Assembly: GCA_030295235.1 (NCBI GenBank)
Contig: AP026128.1
Span: 434,001 to 498,000, forward strand
From: Fistulifera solaris
Lineage: Eukaryota; Bacillariophyta; Bacillariophyceae; Naviculales; Stauroneidaceae
Direction: 5' to 3'
DNA: 64,000 nt
In this document: positions 1-13,938 of the stretch, one piece after another
Position numbering within the stretch: position 1 is the stretch's first letter
How the letters are laid out: every line of letters starts with the position of its first letter
Translations under genes and position numbers: made by a program
Notes under the pieces: generated by a model
The model's database searches: none
What the model was told of the DNA's origin: nothing
What the model saw: only the letters and a program-made list of their open reading frames with translations

Positions 1-103
1 GCTTGCCGGCCTAGCAGAAGGTCCCATTGTCGTCGAAGTGTGTGGGGGCAGTGGAGTCAACATTGACTTGTTGACTCAATTGAAGAAAGAATTCTTGCAA
101 TAG
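1..103 (+). CDS. C-terminus of a PLP-dependent serine/threonine dehydratase-like enzyme (partial)
   Basis: The window opens inside a reading frame (codons from base 2) that ends at a TAG at 101-103. The 33 visible residues include an IVVEVCGGSGVNID segment. This resembles the glycine-rich C-terminal strand of fold-type II PLP enzymes of the L-serine/L-threonine dehydratase group, where a Cys-Gly-Gly motif contacts the cofactor. The rest of the gene lies outside the window, so catalytic residues cannot be checked. The assignment rests on this short motif only; another fold-type II PLP enzyme is possible. Confidence 0.4.
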   Translation, partial: LAGLAEGPIVVEVCGGSGVNIDLLTQLKKEFLQ

Positions 104-651
104 TTTGTAAAAAGGTAATGCTACCCTAGAGACTTTAACTAAATTTGAGGCAAGTCATCCTGCCGGGATCAACATAGTTTGCAATTGTTGCACGTAAATA
201 ATTACGAGGGTGGCGGAGCACCATGCTCGGGCAAGATAAAAAGGGCAGTGAATACGTTTGATTTCATCAAAATTATCCGCAGCGACAACGTCGATAATGG
301 CAGGATTAAAGACTGTTCATTTATCGGTCAACAGGCGTCAAAGCAGGGTGTTTTTTTGTCCCAAGAATACTTTACCGTCACCATCCGCCATTTCCGGGAC
401 TGAATTTTGGTTGAGTCGCCACGCTTAGAACCTACACTTTACACCATAGTTCATACGCACTCTAGACGGGAAAGTAAAGACAAGACCAGCACTCGGAACT
501 CCAAACAAGACGAGAAGACGAGATGCGAGATTCATGACAACAATAACGAGAGGCATATCCGCATTGTCATTGTATTACTCGAAAGTCGATCAACTCGGAA
601 TACTATCTTACTTTTAAGCTTCTTTTCATTATCCAAACTTTCATATTGCCT
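104..651. other. Intergenic region and probable 5' UTR of the channel gene
   Basis: No convincing coding frame, RNA gene or repeat is visible here. The stretch before 652 is pyrimidine-rich (TTTTCATTATCC type), as expected for a diatom promoter or leader. Short open frames show no family-like sequence. Confidence 0.4.
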
Positions 652-3600
652 ATGACTGTCGCCCCAGAACAATCCCGTGTGGAGGAATCTTCCCCCAATG
701 ATCAAGGACCCCGCGACGACGTCTCGCGCATGTCCGATGTCTCGACGACCAGTCGCGCTTCCGCCATTTCCCGTCTGTCACATGATATTGCATGTGTTCT
801 GTCTCAGTCTTTGTGTATATTGAAAGGAGAAAGTCCGATCGTCGAAGAGAATGATGAGAGTGAAATCCCGCTGCAAGTCACGACTTCCTGCGGCGGTGTC
901 GACGAAAGTCCCTTGACCGACGCGTTGAGTCCTCAGAGCGCTGAGGAGCCATTTCACAAACGCGACAACGGAACGAATGAAAATGCTGCAGAAGGAATCA
1001 ATTTTCTCAAAGATCTTCCGAACGAAATGACGTGGGGTCGACGTCTTGCTTTATTTTGTATGAAACGATATCCTTGGTATAATCCGCGTTTACGTCCGCA
1101 AAAAGAAGAACCGACTGATGAATCCCCACTTTTTGATAATCTTCCACGAGAAACCTTTCATGCGTATCCCTTTGATATCAGTCGGCGTGAGAATCCGAGC
1201 TTGGAGAAAGCGTGGGCGTACTTTGAACACGTGACGCTTTCACGGTACGTTGTTCCTCCCGAAGATCAAAACAAGACGAAGAAGAGTCTTTTGGTACGAA
1301 TCTTTCGACGGCTGTTTTGTAAAGGTGGACAACAGCTGCGACGAGCCGAGCCGGGGGAGAAAGACTTTCCCACTCGTTTGTACAAACCCATTTTTACGCC
1401 CCCATGCGCAGCTGGGAGACTTTGGTTTGGGCTTGGGAATGTACTTTTCGACGCTTCGAGCACTCACGGTGATGACACTCATCGCTGGACTACTGAATCT
1501 GCCCAATATCCTTTACTTTGTGAGTGATGACTACAATGTAGCAACGAACCAGAAGGAAAATGTCAATTCTTGGTTTGTCCAAGGATCAGCAATCTGTGTC
1601 GATACCACATGGGTACCTTGTACCGACTGCAACGGGACGCTCTCGGATTCTCGGGTCTTGCAAGCTACGAATGGGACCAAAGAAATTACTTTTGCGTTGA
1701 AAAACAACTGTGATGGTGCAATCGAACAAGTGGCTTTTATCAACTTGGCAACATTGGCTCTGATCTTCTTCGGAACGATCGGTCTCAATCTGTATCTGCG
1801 ACGGATGGAGATTATATACGATGAGGATGAACAGACAGCACAAGACTATTCTATTGTTGTTCAGAACCCTCCAGGCGATGCCACCAGTCCCGAAGAGTGG
1901 TTCAAGTTCTTTCACGAAAGTTTCGATGGGGCACACATGACTGCCTGCACGATCGCTGTGGATAACGACTTGTTGGTTCGATCGCTGGTGGAACGACGAG
2001 AACTTCTTCGTAGAATCGAGATGATGGTCGATCCTGGAACATCTCTGGATACGCTCACGCTGGCGCGAATCGCAGCGAAGGAGGCGAGAAAGCGTCGCTG
2101 GTGGGCTCGCTGGAAGGCGATGCTCGTCAAGGGGATTCCTGAATTATTTGGAAGAGTGGTTGTACTGAATGCGCTGGTGCAAGGCTTGGCTCAACAAGAA
2201 TACCCCGCAACCAAAGTCTTTTGCACTTTTGAGACAGAAGACGATCAGCGGAAAGTTCTAGCAGCCTTGAGTTATGGGGACTGGCAAGTCTCACGACAGA
2301 ACAAAGCTGCTGCAAGAGACCCCCGCCATCTATTTCGCGGTGAGCACCTTCTATCAGTACGCGAAGCGGAAGAACCGAACACGATCCGATGGCAAGACTT
2401 GAACGAGAAGCTCCGAACAATGTTGAAACAGCAAGCTCTCACAATTTTTGCGACGATATGTGCAATTCTCGCCATCGCCTTCATCATTCGTGTCACAAAT
2501 GACTCGAGTGTTGTTTTTGCGGCGATCGCTATCTCTGTATTCAACAGTGTATTTCCTGTGTTCGCGAAACTGCTAACAGGGCTAGAAGCTCATTCCTCGG
2601 AAGGCGGTAAACAGCGCAGTCTCTACTTCAAAATTGCCTTATTTCGTTGGGTGAATACTGCTATTGTCATTACAATTATTACGCCATTTACCGATACTGT
2701 TGCAAGTGGAGGATTGATTGATCAGATCTACGCTTTATTCTTTGCCGAAATTGTTACGACCAACGCCATTCAGCTGGCAGATCCTATCGGGCATATTCAG
2801 AGACACTTTTTTGCCCCTCGCGCGGCAACGCAAGACGCAATGAATATCAATATGCAAGGTCAAGTGTTCGAACTAGCTGAGCGGTATACGAACATGACAA
2901 AGATACTGTTCTTGGCATTATGGTACTCGGCCATCTATCCCGCCGCCCTTTTCCTTTGCTCATTCTCCCTTTTGGTCAACTACTTTACTGATCGATTTAG
3001 TTTGATGCGGACTTGGAGGCGACCGCCTCACCTTGGAACGAAAATCTCACAGTTCAGTCGGCGATACTTCTTTTCCCTAGCGTTGGTTGCTATGGCTCTC
3101 TTGTCGTCCTACTACTGGTCGGCATTCCCTTTCGACAACTTGTGTGTCGATGCGACGATCGCCAATAATCAATACGCTGGTCAGTGGAGTTTTATTCAAA
3201 GCGACGGCACACTAAACGGAACCCAATCCGTTCAGCTGGATGATCCTCTGTACAAGTACTGTCTGCAAGACTTCTTCCGGTACCCTAAGGAAGAGTTGTC
3301 GTTTCCCTTCATTTCCCAAATGCAACCGGAGGATAGCAAATGGATGACGGAAGAACAAGAATTGATTGCTGATATTTTCGGCTGGACATCGGTTGGTGTA
3401 CTAGGATTGATCTTCTTGTCTTTCGTATGGGGGTGGCTCAAAGCAATCGTACACTACTTTCAAGGAAACTACATTCCAGTAGGGGAGAGCCAGAACATTC
3501 CGTTCAGTGAAGTCCCCTCCATCAGCTCGTATATCCCACAAGTGGAATCATCGGTCTTTTCCTATCCTCTACTAGCCTGCAATGTGGATGGCATCGATCA

Positions 3601-3751
3601 CAAGTTGCTCGAGTGGACCGATCCTGACCGCCCTGACTACAAGTTCTATGACTTGACCAAAGACGCAGAAGCATTATTACGGGGCACGGTGATCTCTTCC
3701 AAAGTGGTTTTCTCGCATGTGGGCTACTTTCCCCCGACAAAAGCCGATTAG
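652..3751 (+). CDS. OSCA/TMEM63 (CSC1)-like membrane channel protein, with one frame break
   Basis: This is a multi-pass membrane protein of about 1,032 residues. It has a ~200-residue Ser/Asp/Glu-rich disordered N-terminus, then a membrane segment (STLRALTVMTLIAGLLN), and a cytosolic domain with a FETEDDQRKV element followed by EEPNTIRWQDLN. The latter matches the pre-TM signature of the OSCA/TMEM63 calcium-permeable mechanosensitive channels. About eight more hydrophobic helices follow. The first ATG is at 652. The frame changes at a run of five C (1399-1403): upstream codons give RLYKPIFTP and the frame one base later gives HAQLGDFGLGLG. Leaving out one C joins them and gives a whole number of codons. 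The wider TMEM16/OSCA/TMC superfamily contains related folds, so the subfamily call is less sure than the channel-like topology. Confidence 0.6.
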
Positions 3752-4433
3752 AGAGATGTCGAGCTTTTGCTTGGACCGACTTCATCACTCTCGATATGCA
3801 CTTTTTCCGCGTAACGGACTAGTTTTCATTTGCCTCATAGCTTTTCTTCTTGCTTTTTGACTTAAGTTGAATTCTCATAGGCAGTGTTTTCGAAAAAGTG
3901 CGACAGCCGTCGATCTTATCCCTTTTTGTCGTGCCCTCCGTGATTCGCTGGACGAATGTCGCACTGATGCATGTGTGGTACTACTGTCTTGTCCTACAGA
4001 AGAGAACATTCTGTGCCAAAGTCCCAAGACGGGCAATAGTAGGTATGGTTTTTTTAAATACAGTTTTACTATATGCTAATTCCCGTTTCTGATGCTTGCA
4101 ACTTCGTTGGGAGTGTTCCGGTACTTGGCGACAGTCTTCAGTCATCTTTGTCCTGGGAAGTCATCGTCCTCGTTCGGTGGCGGGCGGTTCACAACTTTCT
4201 TGGGTCTTGCGTGGGACGTTTTCCTTCGCAATTTCGTGTTGCGCTCGAAAAGGACTGTGAAGCATTTCTATTATTCAGCCAAACAACCAACAACAACTCA
4301 GTTCCTTGCATTCCATCTTCTTATTACCTTTCCCTTGCGCTTCTGATCCCCCCTAATTTTGGTTTCTGCTGCAAAGAGCTGCTTCATTTTTCAACACGAA
4401 TACTTTTTATCCCCGGAGACATATTTTCACAAA
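3752..4433. other. Intergenic region, promoter of the acidic Ser-rich protein gene
   Basis: Contains only short open frames without family-like sequence. The last 200 bases are rich in pyrimidine tracts (CTTTCCCTTG, TTTTTATCCCC), consistent with a promoter or leader of the gene starting at 4434. No repeat or RNA gene is seen. Confidence 0.35.
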
Positions 4434-5078
4434 ATGGCCGTTGTAGAAGAGTCATCGTCATATAAAGCCGAATTGGCAGATCACAGCACCAGTTCACATT
4501 GCTCTTCATCGTCCATCGTAAAAGAAACAAAAAATTTGGCGCTTAATGATACACTGACGACAAAAATAAATCCAGCCAAGAAATTAACGGCGGCCTTCCC
4601 CAAAATCCAGAACGAGCCCGACGATGAAGACGACGAAGACTTTGACGAATCCAATCACAACTTTCTTTACAATCAGTTACTGAATCCAGCGAAAGCGGGT
4701 CACCTTCATGCGCCTCCGCAGTGTATGCGCGGTGCGCTGGAACGCAAATCGTCCTCTCGTTCCTTGCAGGACCTCAGTGGGCGGTCTCTAGATTTTGATG
4801 ACGATAAAAGCTGGCATACACATTCCTCCGTGCACAGCCGGAACGACTTGGAAGACGAAAAGTCCTGGCAAAAGCTCGATTCCGTACACAGTCGCTCCAG
4901 TGTCGCTCGCAGTGCCTGCTTTGATCATTCCGGTGAACTCGATGACAGCAACTCATCGAATGACTCGGAGACAAGTTTTGCTAGCTTTGACAGTGAGGGT
5001 GAAGAAGCGGAACTATCCGCTCAAAAAGCCGCTTTCACCAATTTGTCGGACGAGTCGACCCCCGTACGGTCCTCTTGA
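4434..5078 (+). CDS. Acidic serine-rich protein of unknown function
   Basis: Open frame of 214 residues from an ATG in good context (ACAAAATGG). It is low in complexity and probably disordered, with an Asp/Glu block (DDEDDEDFDES) near residue 65 and two imperfect copies of a DDDKSWHTHSSVHSR / DEKSWQKLDSVHSR motif near residues 123-155. These may be phosphorylation or docking sites (inference). There is no signal peptide or membrane segment. I do not recognise a family. The frame also runs 25 codons upstream, but the first-ATG context supports 4434. Confidence 0.55.
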   Translation: MAVVEESSSYKAELADHSTSSHCSSSSIVKETKNLALNDTLTTKINPAKKLTAAFPKIQNEPDDEDDEDFDESNHNFLYNQLLNPAKAGHLHAPPQCMRGALERKSSSRSLQDLSGRSLDFDDDKSWHTHSSVHSRNDLEDEKSWQKLDSVHSRSSVARSACFDHSGELDDSNSSNDSETSFASFDSEGEEAELSAQKAAFTNLSDESTPVRSS

Positions 5079-5272
5079 CCACGCAACGGATGCGCAATAC
5101 GGGTTCTTCTCTTTCGTTCATTGATGAAAAGAGCTCTTTGGAGTAAAAGCGACTGTTGCAATGGTCTTGTTCTCCACCGGGATGGGTCGTTCCGCTATGG
5201 TCTTTCTACGGTTCAGAGTACATATTTTAACAAGGCTTTTAACGCTAGAACATCATTAGCATCCTTATGGCA

Positions 5273-8200
5273 TTAATCAATCCCGTGGCGGCGCTTCGCC
5301 GAACGGCCGTCGGCTCGACGACGTTCATCCACTTTGCGTTTACGTCGCTCCTTCTCTCGTTCGTGCTTCTGAATTCGTCGTTCCGCTGATTTTGCTGGAT
5401 TGAGCACGTATTCTGCCTTGGTCTTCTCTTTGCGTTTCGCAGCCTTCTCGCTAGCCTTCGACTGAACGGTGTTCATCACGGGTATAAAGGTGGCCGATGG
5501 TATCTTCTCTTCAAAAAGTTCCCACACTTCTTGAGCCAACTGCGCGTCCGGTCGTGGCTCATTGGAAGCCGTGGATGTAGTAAAGGACCCCACCGGAAGT
5601 TCGCTATTCCTTGATTCCATGATCGAACGATTCAGTGGAGTAAGAACTAATTCCAGCAAATACGGTTTGCTGGTGAAAACCGCATCCGCCGAAGCAAACG
5701 AACCAAAGCACTTGTACACTGCTTGTCGTCTCTTGATTCCCGGCAGTTTAGCGATGTTGGAAAGACGGGTAAGTAGCCAGATGGCGGGGTGGCGCTTGGG
5801 TGCACTGTTCTTGTCATCTTCCTTCTCATCAGTCGAGTCTTCGTCGGAGAGAGCCATGACTTTATCCGAATAGCTAATGTCGGGAAAACTATCCATGGCT
5901 TGTAGGCACCACGTCAAGCAGTTCACCGTACAAGTCACGAGCTCATCGTTTTGCTCTTCTTCGGGAGCACCGAGGTGAAAGCACAAATTGCGAACCAACT
6001 GAAAAAGCGCACCCGGCCACTCCAGTAAAAACGAGGTCTTCCCATTGTCGGCAAAGGATGTTGGAGACAGCGTTTGAAGGTGACCGTAAATGATCCTCGA
6101 ACTGGCTATTTTAATCCAGGCATTTTTCTCTGTGCCTAAATTTTGAACCAAAGTTTTCCATACCGCCGTTGCTTTCGCGGCAGTATTCGGGACAGTCGCA
6201 AATAGTTTCTCTATTGCAAGTATTGCAAAGTATCTTGGTTGCCAATCATCATTGGTGGACGATACTATGCCGTGCATATGACCCACAAAGCGGTGAGCTT
6301 GATCGTCCTTTTGAGCAAGAAGCCATCTTGGTACTCAATGAATATAATGTACAGTTTTGCGGCCAATAGCTGCAATTGACCTGAGCTTTGTGACCAGCGC
6401 TGCGCATAGGTGAACAACTTTTGAACAGTTTCCGGTGTCACCCGTTGCAAAAGGCTAGAGATGCACTTTGTCAGCAGCTGTCGGCAATCTTTGTTCTCCT
6501 CGTTCCCCATCTGAAGCGCTAAGGGTAAAAATATAGTTTCAACGTGTCTTTCGACGACTGCGGAAGGAAATGCCTCAATAACGAGCAATAGCAGGCGGCA
6601 TCCAGAGAGACGCCCATCGGAATACTCGTACTGAAGGTTAAGTAGTATCTGTTGCAAGTGCTGCTCGACTCGCTCATCTGAGAGAGGATAATTGATGAGA
6701 AATGAAACCACCGCAGATGCGCTCTGTTCGCGTAAGGAAACTTTACTGCTTCTGACGGTGAGTATGAGTAGAGTCTCGGCCAAGTCATATATTTCCGGTG
6801 CTATATATCGACGGGACAGAATGGTCTTCACTAGCCCCATAGCCGGGGTGTGCTGCTCGGAATCAGCCAATGACGCCTTTAAGAAGGAAATAAGAACCTC
6901 CATTTGACTTGAGTTCAAGGGAAGATCGGGGTTGTGACTCATGTCTTCGCTGTTGCCTGCTTCCTTTTCAGAAACAAACGACAATGACTTGCCTGAAAAC
7001 TTCTTGTGAGTGAGCAAATACGTAAGCATTTTGAAGCTTGATTGCAGAAGGTCAGGATCGACGCTTGAAGACGGGCCTGCAGTAGTGAGCAGTTCGAGTG
7101 TCTTTGATGCTAATGCTTGTGAGCTATTCTGCATGGAAGGCAAGTCAACTTCAAGTAGCAAACCCAAACATTTCAGCGATAGTAAGACAATATCAGAGTC
7201 TCTACTTCGGCAGTAACAGTAACTCAGCCAGCCGACAAAAGGATCTAGCATCTCTCTAGAAATAGCGAAACTTTTTCTTTTTTTCAGCGTTGAATGAAGC
7301 ATACGTAGCCCAAAGCCCACAGCGTATGTATTCGATTTGTGGTCATCAAAGGTGGTGCTTTGAAGGTGGTTAACGTGTCTGTCGCTGCCGGTCAATTTAG
7401 GTGCACTGTATCCATCTTGAACCTGCTGGTCTTCGCGCAACCGACTCGCTTTAGCTTCTTTCGCCTCGCTTGCAGATTTCGCTGTTCCTATGCTAGTTGG
7501 GTTCCATTCGACTACCATCCCTCCTTTCAGGCTGGCATCGTTCTCCTCACTTTGATCGAAGTCAACGGCAGTGTCCTTCACGACATCTCCGACGCAACGA
7601 CCTTCCAAAAAAGGCCGCAGAGTAGCGTAAACGAAGGGTAAAACAGCCTTAGGAATAACAGTTGGGTTCCTGTTTAGACCAATCACAATTCTTGAAAGAC
7701 ATTCTTTTGCCCTTTTGACGTCGTTGTTGCTCGCATTGCGCACACGAAGTTTTTCTAGAAACGGTGTAACCAGTGCGTGAATCGATGAAATTTCTTCCGG
7801 AGAAGATGGTGTTGGGTCAAAGGTAATCATGGACGCAATCAACTCTATAGAATGATAGCTCTTCGAGCCAACAGCCTCTTGTACATACGACACGGCATTG
7901 TCTGCATCCTTTCTTTCTTGGGCAACACCAAAGAGATCTTGTTGGATCAAATCCATCAATGCGATAACTGACGAGTCAAAATGCGGTCGATCTTGTCCAA
8001 CAATAATCCCTGTTGGAACGTACACGGTTGATAGTTTAAGGATTACGGAATGCAACGCAGCCGCTCGAACATGCAGCCTGTAGCCCTCTTTCAAAGTAAG
8101 GGCCAATTCCCGAGTTATGTCGGCGAGATATTTCATGCCAATCTCGGCCGCCACCTTTGCAAGCGTTTCTCTCCCTAAATCTCTTACTTTGATGTCGCGT

Positions 8201-11200
8201 CCTTTCAGGGCATCACAAACAACAGTCAGTAGCCTGGGCACCCTCGACTCTAAGGTCTCAGAGGATAGTTTTTGAAAAGCTTTACCATCGCCAAAACGAT
8301 AGAAGGACGAAGAGTCTTGCTCTTGTTTCCCTTGCCATCAACAACATCCTTGGTCAAAAGTTCTTCCAGTTTTGGTAATATTCGATTATTGAGGGCCCGC
8401 TGAACTGCATTCTGCAATTCAGTACTATCGTTGGAATCCTTAACAGCCGTAGAGAAATGAAACGCGTCCAGAAGCGAACAAATCACCCCGATCAAATACG
8501 TTTCTTGATTGGGATGGCGTTGAAATTGATTTAAAGTAGTCCAAAGAACCTCGTTATACTTGCTCCACGATAAATGCTGTGCTAAAGCACCAACAGTAGC
8601 CACCCCTTCTAACGCAAGGGCACTATCCACTTTCGACGCGGCTTCGTATGCAGGGTGCATCGCAATTGGAAGAAGAATATGAGATAGAGACTGGGCTGTA
8701 AAGCAACATGCACCGTCATCATTTACAAGGTCTTTTCTTAGTCGTTGAAACGCTTTGGCACGACGGTGTATCTGGACGTGAGTAATTGCGAGAAAAAAGT
8801 CTAAGTCGGGCTCGTCATCCCTGATCAACTGTACCAAGTCACCGTGCAAATTAGCTGAAGATAACCCGACAGCCAAGCCAGCAAGTTCCCTGATGAGAAG
8901 AATAAAAACTTTCTCACCGCAGCATTTTGTGAAGCAACTCCCGCTCTACAGTGCGGAACAATGCAACCTTCAAGTAGTTTTTGAAATTTCTCGCACGCCG
9001 AAGTTTTCACCATATCAATCGAAATCTCAACAAGTGTTTTGAGCGCCCGAAACGATGTTCGAGCAACAACACCGTCTTCACAGTAAAGATGAAGGAAGCA
9101 GCAATTTACCACGGGAAGGATCAGAAACGGGGCGCTCCCATCGTCTGTCTTGTATAAATTATTCCACGAAACTGGGCTTTCTACGTCACTAAGGGCAGAA
9201 AGAGTCAGAATTACAGTCTCTGCATCAGTCTCGTCAACCCGCTTCTCGTTCAGTTTATTCAAGCTGACAAGAACCTCAGCAGCTGGCTTGGCAGCTTGAC
9301 ACAATCCGCTTGTTAATGACACAACTAGATGTGCCATGTTCAATCGAAGGCCTTTCGACATAGTCCCAACACCCCCTTTTGAAGGTCCAAAAACTTTAGC
9401 TAGTTCCTGATAGTGCTTTTCTGCTGTCTCCTTTGACAAAACTTCGCTAAACCGTTTCAATATCGACACGATATTCTCCTTTGCATCGTTAGAGCATCTA
9501 GAGCCATGAGAAAGATAAGGCGTAAGCAGCACACAAATTCTTTCTCCAATCTCAGTCAGCTTGTCCTGATCAGAATCAAATTCAATCAATTCGCTAACTC
9601 GGCACAAAACTTTTAACTCGCGAAACCAATAAGCCTTTCTGTTTTCCATACTGCTGTCGTTGAGTCTTGCTTGAAATCTTGTGAGCAGCATTACCGCACG
9701 CTTTTCAACAAGTGCAACTCCTTTTCGTCATCGCATAACAAGTTTTCAATAAAAGAGAGGCAGTTATCAATTGTCGAAGCACTGCTTGCTGCGTCAATGC
9801 AATCAATAACAGCTTGAATAGCATAGTCGTGGCGTTCTAACAACACAATCATATTAGACTGTGAGGAAATCGTTTTGAGAAGACCCAGCAATGCAGGTGC
9901 TTTATCTGCAATCACACCCATCCTCGGAAGAATTCGAAGCGCTTTATCTAGTGTTCTCCAAATATTCTCTGAGAAGCACAAGAAATCAATACTTTCGTAA
10001 TACGAGTGAAAAATATCGCCAAGTCGCCGATAGCAGAGAGCCCTAATTTGTCCGGTTTTTTCTATGGGTTTTGTTTCAACCTCTTCCTCGTTCCAATTAG
10101 CAAGGTCGCTTTCTTCATGATGAAGTTCAGCGTTTTGCTCAATACTGATATCTCCAATTTCGTGAAGGCTGCACACTTTTAAGACAAGAGTGACAAAAAG
10201 CGGAATGAACGGTCTAACGCCTTGGCCAAAATGGGTAATAACAGCACCCAATGTATTTAGAAAACCCTGATGCACCGGAATCGGTAAATGCTCAAATACT
10301 GAAAGCGACAACGATTCAACCTGATCTTGTAAGGCAAGAATGTCTTTCTCTTCTTGTAACCCGCTCACCAGGTTTGTTTCCCACTCTAAAACATATGGGC
10401 GTATCATGAGATTGACAAAAATAAATCGCTCCTCGAACGTCCGACACATCGAAGATAAAAAAGACATGATAGCGTTTCTTCGTGCTCCAGGAGAATCTTT
10501 AGATGATCCTGACGTTGCTTTAGCTGACAATCTTCCAAATAGAATTCGCGATAAACATGCCAAAAGGTCAGCCCTATGCTCTGTCGCAATGTTACCATCT
10601 TCATCTGCCGACCTAAGCTCGAGTAGGCCTTCTCGAAGTTTTCCTTTAGACAATAGTTTTCGAAGATTTTCAGCATATGGTGACAAAGCCGGAGGCTTAA
10701 AGCGCAGAATGCAAGACAAGGCAAGGTCTGCAATCGCGTAATCAGGATGACCCACAAGTTTCGAGTGTACCGAATAAAGTAGTTCGTGTTTAACAAGCTG
10801 CTGGGGCCCTCGCACTACCGCCAAAGCTTTTAGAATTAGCTTTAAGTGGCTCACAACGGCGTGTCGGTCAAAAGATAGCGTGCCTTTAACGACGCTGCAA
10901 CAACGGTAGTGAGCGGAAAAATTTTATCACGATGAAAAACATAGTCGTCGGTGTAACTTACTTTTTCGCTGCTACATGATCAGAAAGTTTGAGCTCTCTA
11001 GCATCAGGATCTCGCGGAGAGATGGCAAAGTACTGAAGATGCAAGAACTCTATTACCAACGGTATCAATTCTCTTGAATGCTGAATCCAAAGGTCAGGAT
11101 ACTCTTCGAAAATACCCCACAAGGATTGCAGTACGGTTAAGTTATCTGTTCTCGAGTGCCGTGACACATTACCTGTGTCTGAAGCAAATTTCGTAGTTGC

Positions 11201-13938
11201 TGAAAACAATTGAAAGTCTCGCCCTGAAGACTCATCCCACCGGCTGCAAAAGTCCAACAAAAGCATAAGGATTTGTTGCTACGGTCTCGTGCGTAACGAC
11301 CTCCGGATCCTGTTGTCTAACAGCGGGGGGAAATATTCTTACTCGACATGAAAGGACATTCCATAAAAAGGGCCAGCTGTACTTGGTGTGTACTTTAAGC
11401 AAAGCAACGAGGGCTTTTATACACGCAGACCACAAAGGAGAGAATCTAATATTGAGTACGCCCAGCATATGACTCGATGCAGCTTCTGCATAAACAATTG
11501 GCAATTTGCCGCTACGTGCTGTCACCTCAACTTTTGAGGCCAAAGAACAAATGTGCCTTTCATTTTGTAAACATAGCGTTGTTGTTTCGATCTCAAGTAG
11601 TGTATCAATGATATGACAAATCCCAACAGGACCTTTTGATGAGGCGAGACCTGTACTGGGAGCTGAGGGCTCTTCGTCAAGATCACCGGATAAATCAAGA
11701 TCAGAATGATCCACCACGAAAGGCTTCTTTGGTAAGCTAGAGAGAATCTCAAGTGAATGCTGGCGAATGAAATGGTTTTCGTGGTGCAAGTTGGGAATAA
11801 GTAGTTCAAAAAGCAGTTCGGTGTTGGGAGACAAGGTATGGCCACATTCCTTGCCAGCGCGTACAAGAGATGATACGGCCTTCAAAGTGAGCAATGATCT
11901 GGGATGGCACTTCAAACAATCAAAAATAATTTTATTGATACGGTCAAGAGCGGCTTTTACGGTTGTCGGCTTCCCCAGAAGACAACATGCTTGGTATGAA
12001 AGGCAACCAAAAGCTTCTATTGTCAAGTTCAAGATTTGATTCGGGTGCTGCGATCCAACCGCTCGCTGGGAAGCTTTCTCGATATTCAGCGTAAGCCAAT
12101 CGGCAACATATTTATACGATGCAAAACTTTCCGATTTTTGGGTGGCCGATTCTGGAACGAGACAAACGAAGCAGGAGGTCTGAGCAGCAATCGCTGCCTC
12201 AACGCATTCTTTTTCGGAAAGCCCTTCTTCGATCCTGGCATTCATAAAAACATTTAGGAGTTGTTGCTTGTCGTCGGATGATAAATAGCAAAACTGAGCG
12301 TTTTCCAAGAAAAGGTATCGATCGTCGTCGTAGTACATTTCGTCATCTATCTTGCATCGTGTAGTCAACAACGAGTGAACCATGGCCAAAGCCATTTTCG
12401 CATTAGACTTTGACACTCTTGTTGCAGCAGATAAAACGAGGCTCCCGATCTGCGGCATCGCAACCTCTCGGGGCAACTCAGATATCAAATCCCTAACAAT
12501 CACCCCCAACGGCGAGTCTTCTGTTGGATACGTTCCAAAGCTACACGACTCAACTAGAACCTCGCACAATTGCTTCCCAATACCGTCTCTATGACAAGAG
12601 TCCGGGGCCATTTTCCACACGTCACAAAGCAGCCGAATAGCTGCTTTTTGATTAACGAGCGGAAGGACGGTAAAGAATTGATTTGCTAGAAAAAGATCTA
12701 GCAGGCTGATCAATTGTTCCATTAAAGACTTTTCTTCTCGACCGATGTCACCCCGTTTCATCCGTGCCTGTACTAACTCACTAACAAGCTCAGTGACATG
12801 TAAAAGAGCGGGGAACTTATTGAGTTCTTTCAGATTTTCAGTACAAAGGGCTTTCGCCACACGGACGACATCAAGAACAAGCTGTCGAGCCTCTTCGCCT
12901 TTTAAATGCGTAAATAATTTGTTGAGAAACGCGGAAATGACGCTCTTGAGCAGATCCAGATTGCCTTTGACCATCGTCCCTCCCACACAATCCAGTGCGC
13001 ACTTAATAACCACGTTTCCTTTTGAATGTAGCTTCCCCGAAGTTCCTCGACAAACTTGAAATAAAAGCTGGGAAATACCATCAATCGCGTCTTCCTGTAA
13101 TCGTTTCGCCGCTTCCGTTCGAGGTTTGTCGGCAGCGGCCAGCGCTTTCAAAACCCTTTTTAGATGCCGTTTCCTCGCCGAATCCGATTTAAGCTTTCGT
13201 ATCAAAGGAGCAAAGGTTTCGGCCGATAAACGACGGATTAATTCGCGACGGTGGGCCAACGTCCGACCGTAATACTGCCGCATCTGTTCCAAGCAGGGTT
13301 CGTCCCCGTCACTGACGATCGACTCGCAGTCGTATCGAAAAATGTAGGATAACGTGCGAAAGACAGCCTCGACCACCGTGACATCCATAGGACGTTGCTG
13401 TTGATCTTTCGATGGACAAAGCAGATCATCCAAGAAACGTGGCAATATTTTTGGTATGGAGGAACTTGTGTATTTCGTGCCGCATATCCCTAGCAAACAC
13501 CGCATAGAGGTGTAAAATATCGGTGGTAGCGTGGTTGATTGAGAAAGATCGAGCCTCTTCCCCGTCGTCATCTGGAGAAAGTAGATATTTGTTCAGTATA
13601 TCAACGATAGCTTCTGCATGATGCAATACCTCGGGAAGCGATCGGACCAAATGCCATATCTCGCGATAAAATCTACCGAACACTTCCGACGCATTCCTAT
13701 CCATGGCAATATCCAACTCTTCCGCCAAAGTGGATGCAGAGTCTTCTGTACCTTTTTCATCGTCCTTTCGTTTCGAATGAACCTGTTCCTCCCGAACGGC
13801 GGCCGTCGTCACGCCATATTTTCGTTTGTAGTTTCGGTAAATATCCGCGGAAGCACTTTTGGCGCGTTTACGGGATGAAGCGAACCGGAGACGCGTCTTG
13901 GAACGCCCGTCCTGATTGAATGTCTTGGTTGTTTCCAT
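5273..13938 (-). CDS. UTP20: U3 snoRNA-associated protein 20 (UTP20/DRIM), SSU processome HEAT-repeat protein
   Basis: Gene for a HEAT-repeat scaffold of the small-subunit processome, acting in nucleolar 18S pre-rRNA maturation. The start is the ATG at 13938 (METTKTF), followed by the Lys/Arg-rich N-terminal motif and the family segment RRELIRRLSAETFAPLIRKL. The mid-protein has HRADLLACLSRILFGR, then DDEPDLDFFLAITHVQIHRR, both characteristic of UTP20. The C-terminus is a basic coil (KHEREKERRKRKVDERRR) ending at 5273. One intron, complement 10895-10961 (67 nt, GTAAGT...GCAG), joins in frame. Six one-base frame breaks occur in homopolymers near 13448, 11259, 9702, 8910, 8275 and 6309. Allowing for them gives 2,866 residues, close to the ~2,785 of human UTP20. 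The breaks are more likely errors than decay because homology continues across each one. Confidence 0.93.
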